Source: JAXMHQ01 sp046346665 (GTDB lineage: Bacteria > Verrucomicrobiota > Verrucomicrobiia > Limisphaerales > JAXMHQ01). Taken from it: a stretch of DNA of 64,000 nt. Below are positions 59,206-64,000 of the stretch, piece after piece. The translations under genes were made by a program, and so were the position numbers. The DNA is taken from contig JAXMHQ010000018.1 in NCBI GenBank assembly GCA_046346665.1, positions 1 through 64,000 on the forward strand. Direction: 5' to 3'. The notes under the pieces are model-generated. The model saw only the letters and a program-made list of their open reading frames with translations. It did not search any database and was not told where the DNA came from. Each line of letters begins with the position of its first letter. Position 1 is the first letter of the stretch.

Positions 59206-59232
59206 AGAGTTTAAGAGTTTAAGAGTTTGGGA
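59206..59232. repeat. Tandem word repeat (AAGAGTTT)
   Basis: Three AAGAGTTT words follow the aguB stop; related words (AGGAGTTTTGGAGTTTAAGA) occur after the prepilin-like gene at about 60237-60258. Both are direct repeats without a paired arm and appear to be single-arm versions of the tandem-word elements. Confidence 0.5.
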
Positions 59233-59293
59233 GGGAATGGGGGGCGCGGGGTTGGGGCATCGTTAGTACGCACGATGGCGCGATTTTGGGAGG

Positions 59294-60220
59294 ATGGCCT
59301 ATGCTGGGGATGTGTTGAGCAGGCATCCATTCACACGTTCCAGGAGGCGGTTTCAATTTCCGCGCGGCTGCGCGTCTGGCGGCGCGTTTACCTTGATTGA
59401 GCTGCTGGTGGTGATCGCGATCATTGCGATCCTGGCGGCGCTCCTGTTGCCGGTGCTGAGTCGCGCCAAGCTCAAGGGCACGCAGGCTTCCTGCCTCAAC
59501 AACCAGCGCCAGCTCGTTCTCGCCTACACGATGTATGCCGACGACAACGAGGACAAGTTGCTGACGATGGGGGATTACAAGACGGGCGCGAACTTCCAGG
59601 TGGCGGGCGGTTTCTGGGGCGGCGCCTCGGGCCCAAAGCTGGTCGGCAACGTCGTCCAGATGACCAGCGCCGCGATCGACCAGATTTCCAGCAACAATCC
59701 ATTCTTCAAGTATGCCGCCAACGCCAAGGTCTACGAATGTCCGGGCGATGTGCGCTTCAAGAAATCCTCGCTGCCGGCGTGGGCATACGGCAGTTATTCG
59801 CGCACCCAGAATACCGGGGGCGATCCCTACAACAAATTCTGGGGCTGCAACGACACCTTTCGGACATTGTCCTCCATCAAGGCCCCTTCCCTCACGTTCG
59901 CCTTCCTTGAAGACGCCGGATCCCAGGGCAAGGGCTACAACGTCGGCACCTGGGTTGTCTCGTGGAGTTTCCTGCCGTCGGGAGGCCATCCGCAATCCAT
60001 CATCAAGTGGTGGGATCCCATCCCCATGTTCCACGGCAACGTCAGCACGTTCGGCTTCGCCGACGGACACGCCGAACATCACAAGTGGTCCGACACCTCG
60101 CTGATCAAGTATGGCCTGCTCGCCGCCGACGGACTCAACCCCACCTTCAACGGACCCTCGTCCGGCCGCGATTACGAATACATCTACCAGGGCTACCGGT
60201 TTCCGGGGTGGAAAGAGTGA
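59294..60220 (+). CDS. Type II secretion/prepilin-like protein with H-x9-DG type tail
   Basis: 308 residues. A class III signal: basic leader (RSRRRFQFPRG), then GAFTLIELLVVIAIIAILAA, cleaved after Gly by prepilin peptidase. The rest is the large globular domain frequent in verrucomicrobia and planctomycetes, ending with a HGNVSTFGFADGHAEHHKW segment (H-x-DG type). Such proteins are pseudopilin- or surface-anchored; the exact role is unknown. Confidence 0.88.
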   Translation: MAYAGDVLSRHPFTRSRRRFQFPRGCASGGAFTLIELLVVIAIIAILAALLLPVLSRAKLKGTQASCLNNQRQLVLAYTMYADDNEDKLLTMGDYKTGANFQVAGGFWGGASGPKLVGNVVQMTSAAIDQISSNNPFFKYAANAKVYECPGDVRFKKSSLPAWAYGSYSRTQNTGGDPYNKFWGCNDTFRTLSSIKAPSLTFAFLEDAGSQGKGYNVGTWVVSWSFLPSGGHPQSIIKWWDPIPMFHGNVSTFGFADGHAEHHKWSDTSLIKYGLLAADGLNPTFNGPSSGRDYEYIYQGYRFPGWKE

Positions 60221-60332
60221 TGTCAGTTTGAAAGTTCAGGAGTTTTGGAGTTTAAGAGTCGCGACTCCCATCGTCCTCGACCTCCCTCGCGGATTCATGT
60301 TTTCTTAAGGTCGGTTGTGCCAACATGTCTGC

Positions 60333-61604
60333 ATGAAACGCGTGATCCGAATGTTCGCCTGCCGAATGCTCCTGGGAATGGCGGGACTGGCGGTTCCTTC
60401 CGCGGCGCTCGATTACCCGGTTGTCACCACAAGCCAGGTGCGCTGCTATGATGACCGCAGCGAAATCCAACCTCCCTCCGCCGGCCAGCCGTTCCACGGC
60501 CAGGACGCACAGAACCCGTCGCGCGCCGCCAGTCACTCCGTCAGCCCCGACGGTCTCACCGTCCGCGATCTCGCCACCGGCCTGACCTGGCAGCGAAGTC
60601 CGGACCACGACGGCAAGGTAGGGATCGATCGATCCGACAAGATGTCTTTCGCGGATGCGCTAGCGTACCCGGCGAAACTCAACGCGGCGCGGTTTGGCGG
60701 ATTCGACGACTGGCGGCTGCCGACGATCAAGGAGTTGTATTCCCTGTTCCATGCAGCGGGCACGGACCCCAGCGGACCAACAATGAGCGACGCTTCCAAC
60801 CTCAAGCCGTTCATCGACACGCGATTTTTTCAATTCGGCTATGGCAATACAAAACAGGGCGAGCGAATCATCGACGCGCAGTTCGTGTCGGCGACGAAAT
60901 ACACCGGCGAATCGATCCGGAATCAGGGCAAGGTTTTTGGCGTCAATTTTGCCGACGGCCGGATTAAGGGTTACGACCTGGCCGGGCCGGGTGGCCGCAC
61001 GATGTTGTTTTACGTGCTCTGTGTGCGGGGAAATCCGGCCTATGGACGCAATGCCTTCGAGGCCGGCGCCGGCGGGACCGTTTTCGACCGGGCGACAGGC
61101 CTTGAATGGGCGCGGGACGACAGCGGCAAGGGATTGAACTGGCGGGAGGCTCTGGCCTGGGTGCAGCAAATGAACCGGGACCATTATCTCGGGCACGACG
61201 ACTGGCGGCTGCCGAACATCAAGGAACTGCAAAGCATCGTGGACTATTCCCGGTCGCCGGACTCGACGCATTCGGCCGCAATCGATCCGGTTTTTCACTG
61301 CACCACGATCACCAACGAAGTCCACCAGGCCGATTTTCCGTATTATTGGTCTTCGACGACCCACGCCGGCCTCCGCGGCGGGGCGGCGGCGATGTATATC
61401 GCTTTCGGACGGGCGGCGGGCTGGATGCCTCCGCCCGGCGGCAGGCAGGGGCCATATCATTACATGGATGTTCACGGCGCAGGGGCGCAGAGGAGCGATC
61501 CCAAGGAAGGCGACCCGGCGCTGTTTCCACACGGGCGCGGGCCGCAGGGCGATGTGATACGAATCCACAATTTCGTCCGATTGGTGCGCGGCGGAGCCGA
61601 ATAA
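60333..61604 (+). CDS. Secreted DUF1566 protein, two Lcl-type domains
   Basis: About 423 residues from ATG 60333, with a signal peptide (CRMLLGMAGLAVPSAAL). Two DUF1566/Lcl C-terminal domains are seen: ATGLTWQRSPDHD with DWRLPTIKELYSL, and ATGLEWARDDSGKG with DWRLPNIKELQSI, then YYWSSTTHAG. Each domain is a C-type-lectin-like fold in other proteins; a binding role outside the cell is inferred. Confidence 0.82.
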   Translation: MKRVIRMFACRMLLGMAGLAVPSAALDYPVVTTSQVRCYDDRSEIQPPSAGQPFHGQDAQNPSRAASHSVSPDGLTVRDLATGLTWQRSPDHDGKVGIDRSDKMSFADALAYPAKLNAARFGGFDDWRLPTIKELYSLFHAAGTDPSGPTMSDASNLKPFIDTRFFQFGYGNTKQGERIIDAQFVSATKYTGESIRNQGKVFGVNFADGRIKGYDLAGPGGRTMLFYVLCVRGNPAYGRNAFEAGAGGTVFDRATGLEWARDDSGKGLNWREALAWVQQMNRDHYLGHDDWRLPNIKELQSIVDYSRSPDSTHSAAIDPVFHCTTITNEVHQADFPYYWSSTTHAGLRGGAAAMYIAFGRAAGWMPPPGGRQGPYHYMDVHGAGAQRSDPKEGDPALFPHGRGPQGDVIRIHNFVRLVRGGAE

Positions 61605-61640
61605 GGCAGCGCGGGTGGGGGGTGTCGCCGGCGAGCCCGG

Positions 61641-61784
61641 TTGAAAATGGAGTGATGGAGCCCTGGAGTTGTGGAGTGTTGGACAAGACCGCGGAGCGCG
61701 CGCAGCGACCTTTTCAATACTCCAGAACTCCAATACTCCATCACTCCAGCCTTTTCGAGGGCTCGAATGAGTCTCGCCCCACCG
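61641..61784. repeat. Inverted repeat with tandem-word arms (GGAGTNNT type) plus shared module
   Basis: The left arm has TGGAGTGATGGAGC and TGGAGTTGTGGAGTG; the right arm is ACTCCAGAACTCCAATACTC and CATCACTCCAG. The core has CCGCGGAGCGCGCGCAGC. To the right, GGGCTCGAATGAGTCTCGCC matches the middle module of the repeat at 14484. It lies between same-strand genes. Confidence 0.75.
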
Positions 61785-61842
61785 GCGGCATGTTTATGCG
61801 GTTTCAGCCGCGTGAACGGCGTGTTATTGAACGATCATCCTT

Positions 61843-63048
61843 GTGAAAACACATTTTCCATCAGGGCTGGTTCTGGCCGGCGTGTTGTTTCTCAACTGCA
61901 GCCACGTCGCCCTTGCCCAGGATTGCTCGGTCTCAATCCATGTCGAAGTGCCGCCGGGGACCGGGCCGGTGTATCTGGCGGGCAATTGTCCCGAGCTGGG
62001 CGACTGGAATGCGCGGGGCCTGCGCCTGTCGGGAACGAACACCGATCGTACAACCACGATCCGGGTGGCGAAGGGAACGTCGCTCGAATTCAAGGTCACA
62101 CTCGGCTCGTGGGACCATGAAGCGCTGGACACCCAGGGCCGGATTCCGCCGAACCACAAAATCCAGGTCGACGGCAACCAGGACATTTCGCTCACGGTGC
62201 CTTCGTTTCGGCAAGGGATCGCGGAATACATGGCCGACTGGCGCGGTTCCGGCGTCCAGGGCACGCTGATTTACTGGACCAATGTCACTTCGAAATTTCT
62301 CCGATCGCCCAGGCCGGTGGAGATCTGGCTGCCGCCGGATTACGACGCGCATTCGACGAATCGGTATGACGTGATTTACATGCACGACGGGCAGAACCTG
62401 TTCGATCCGCGGCTGGCGAGCACGGGGGTGGATTGGGGAGTGGATGAAGCCGTGATGCGCTGCCGCAAGGCGGGCGCGCTGCCGCCGGTGATCGTGGTGG
62501 GGGTGTGGTGCACGGACCAGCGGTTGAAGGAATATTCACCGTGGCACCTGGGAACCAATTATGCCCGGTTCCTGATCGAGGAGCTGATGCCTCGCGTGAA
62601 CCGGGAATTCCGCACCCGGACCGGGCCGGAACACACGGCGGTGATGGGATCGTCGATGGGCGGACTGATTTCGTTCTGGCTCTGTTGGCGGCACCCGGAG
62701 GTATTCGGCCGGGCGGGTTGTTTGTCGAGTTCATTCGGCTGGCACGGACAGATGACCGGTCAACCCGCGCCGGAACCCTACATCGAACGCGCCCTGGCCG
62801 CGGGGCCGGCGATGCGGAAGGGCGTGAGGATTTACATGGATTACGGTTCCGGAACGCCGGACGGGGAGGATGCGGCCCTGCAGGAGCGCGTGGCGGCGTG
62901 GCTGGGATCGCAGGGATTGCAGTCGGGGAAGGATTACACGCTCCGGGTGTTTCCCGGCGCGCAGCACACCGAGGCCGCCTGGCGCACCCGGCTGGACACG
63001 CCGCTGGCATTCCTTTATGCCGGCTGGAAAAGTGGAGACGAACCTTAA
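61843..63048 (+). CDS. Secreted esterase (esterase D/PF00756 type) with N-terminal carbohydrate-binding domain
   Basis: 401 residues with a signal peptide (GLVLAGVLFLNCSHVALAQ). Residues ~25-125 resemble a CBM20-type starch-binding domain (GPVYLAGNCPELGDWNARGL, FKVTLGSWDHEA). The alpha/beta hydrolase follows, with nucleophile Ser in MGSSMGGLISF and likely His in PGAQHTEAAW; YMHDGQNLFD and RFLIEELMPRVNREF are family hallmarks. It could be a feruloyl or enterochelin-type esterase. Confidence 0.88.
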   Translation: MKTHFPSGLVLAGVLFLNCSHVALAQDCSVSIHVEVPPGTGPVYLAGNCPELGDWNARGLRLSGTNTDRTTTIRVAKGTSLEFKVTLGSWDHEALDTQGRIPPNHKIQVDGNQDISLTVPSFRQGIAEYMADWRGSGVQGTLIYWTNVTSKFLRSPRPVEIWLPPDYDAHSTNRYDVIYMHDGQNLFDPRLASTGVDWGVDEAVMRCRKAGALPPVIVVGVWCTDQRLKEYSPWHLGTNYARFLIEELMPRVNREFRTRTGPEHTAVMGSSMGGLISFWLCWRHPEVFGRAGCLSSSFGWHGQMTGQPAPEPYIERALAAGPAMRKGVRIYMDYGSGTPDGEDAALQERVAAWLGSQGLQSGKDYTLRVFPGAQHTEAAWRTRLDTPLAFLYAGWKSGDEP

Positions 63049-63099
63049 CCGGAGCCGGCGAAGTTCACAAAGGGCGAAAAAGCCAGTCATCGGTGAAAC

Positions 63100-63182
63100 G
63101 GTGTCACATCTCAACATTCGACAATTGCAGCCAAGAAACGTCCAAGATTTTCTCAAATGTTGAATGTCTAGATGTGACACCG
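63100..63182. repeat. Inverted repeat, second copy of the GGTGTCACATCT family
   Basis: The right arm CAAATGTTGAATGTCTAGAT plus GTGACACC is identical to that at 39191; the left arm (GGTGTCACATCTCAACATTC) has several changes. The spacer shares the words AAGAA and CTC with copy 1. It lies between the esterase and the RmlD-like gene. Confidence 0.85.
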
Positions 63183-63230
63183 GGGTGGGGTTCGCGGTTG
63201 CTGTGAGCGGGGGGAATGCTTAATTAGTCG

Positions 63231-64000
63231 ATGCGCACTGCGTGGATCACCGGGGCCGGGGATCGGAATTATCTCGTCCAGACGGGGCCGGAGAAGCTGC
63301 CGGGGTGGCGGGATTGTGGGGCTCACTCCGCAACAGGCTGGAGTTGACCGATGCCGAGGCTGTGCGGAAAGCCTTGCGTCGGACCGGCCGGGCCTCGTCA
63401 TCCACTGCGCGGCGCTCGCGCAGCACACCCCGACCTGCCGGTAGAAAACCTGCGCTCGCGCGGCAGTTGAATGGACGTCACCGCGAGGCTGGCGGAAACC
63501 TCGCGGCGGATATTCCTTTCTTCTCGACCGACCTGCATTGATGAAGACCGGGAACTACGACGAATCCTCCCCCGTCAATCCGCTCAGCGTCTACGCGGAA
63601 ACCAAACTCGCCGCCGAACGCGTCGTCCTGGCAAACCCGCGTCACACGGTCGTGCGCACTTCACTGAACGCCGGCGTCTCGCCCACCGGCGATCGGGCCT
63701 TCAACGAACAAATGCGCCGGGCCGTCGCCGCCGGTCAGGAGCTGTCGCTGTTCACGGATGAATTCCGGTCGCCGATCGTTGCGATCGAAACCGCGCGCGC
63801 CGTCTGGGAACTTGCTGCCGGCGTCCGCACTGGGCTGTATCACGTCGCGGGCAGCGAAAGGCTGTCGCGCTGGGAGATCGGGACGCTGCTGGCCGCCCGA
63901 TGGACCAATTTGAAGCCGTCAATCCGGCCTGAATCGCTCAAGGATTACCAGGGGGCGCCCCGCTCACCGGACACCTCGCTGAACTGTGCGAAGGCGCAGA
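63231..64000 (+). pseudogene. dTDP-4-dehydrorhamnose reductase-like (RmlD/SDR epimerase), frame-broken, runs off window
   Basis: From ATG 63231 (RTAWITGAG, a Rossmann start) the protein can be followed across frames: NRLELTDAEAVRKALR, a VIHCAALAHTPTC-like stretch and FFSTDL. From 63541 on it is one clean frame to the edge, with the catalytic YAETK and then RTSLNAGVSPTGDRAF and RSPIVAIETARAVWELAAG. Shifts occur at least near 63290, 63315, 63385, 63440, 63480 and 63530. Residues are otherwise well kept. The 3' end is outside the window. It would fit deoxysugar synthesis for surface polysaccharide. Confidence 0.75.

Overview
The window is GC-rich, densely coded chromosomal DNA from a heterotrophic, Gram-negative bacterium, most likely of the phylum Verrucomicrobiota (Limisphaerales/Pedosphaera type). 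That placement is an inference from the mix of families: a TIGR03790 protein, a prepilin-like protein with a FTLIELL start and an H-x-DG type tail, a PEP-CTERM surface protein built of autotransporter-associated beta-strand repeats, a DUF1566 secreted protein, several secreted glycosidases or lyases, and Lpt/Lnt outer-membrane genes. No rRNA, CRISPR array, phage module or intact insertion sequence was seen. There is one tRNA (Phe).

Layout. 1-6.4 kb: end of an MFS permease, a haem-type chemoreceptor, and an exopolysaccharide cluster (GT4 glycosyltransferase, UDP-galactopyranose mutase, and a WecG-sugar transferase fusion broken by one base). 6.7-24 kb: housekeeping genes (EVE protein, dxr, lnt, recN, PhnP-like hydrolase, TIGR03790, sugar isomerase, rpoN, SDR, LptF/G, polysaccharide lyase, FUSC). 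24-27 kb: tRNA-Phe and a large PEP-CTERM surface-protein gene riddled with frameshifts. 27-38.9 kb: Xer-type recombinase, a double-SIS GKRP-like protein, thpR, aldo/keto reductase, cupin, GH2 enzyme, a secreted protein of unknown family and small membrane proteins. 39.4-49.9 kb: an almost gapless operon-like run that joins two HTH-EIIA regulators, a SulP anion transporter and a six-gene membrane complex related to hydrogenase-4/complex I. 49.9-64 kb: zinc ribbon, rex, bcp, pgsA, purE, gltX, panE, HU, Ser/Thr kinase, aguB, prepilin-like, DUF1566 and esterase genes, and a frame-broken RmlD-like gene at the edge.

How the genes fit together. The 39.4-49.9 kb run is the most interesting block. Its large subunit has no Ni-binding cysteine pairs, so it is probably an energy-converting-hydrogenase-related (Ehr-type) redox/ion pump rather than a hydrogenase. 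SulP and the two EIIA-domain regulators are tied to it by start/stop overlaps of the ATGA or GTGA type. A Rex repressor (NADH/NAD sensing) lies just beyond it on the other strand.

The other striking property is the intergenic DNA. At least eleven gaps carry inverted repeats whose arms are made of short tandem words (GGATTNATGGAT, GTTGAATCG, TGCGGAG, CACAGAG, GAATGGACGC, GGAGTNNT). The words differ between copies, yet each copy is self-complementary. A separate REP-like family (GTAGCCGCGATTG...) supplies the UAG stop codon of three genes. Two further palindrome families occur twice each.

Two regions (24.5-27.1 kb and 63.2-63.55 kb) have many single-base indels without matching substitutions. 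This looks more like local sequence error than old pseudogenes.
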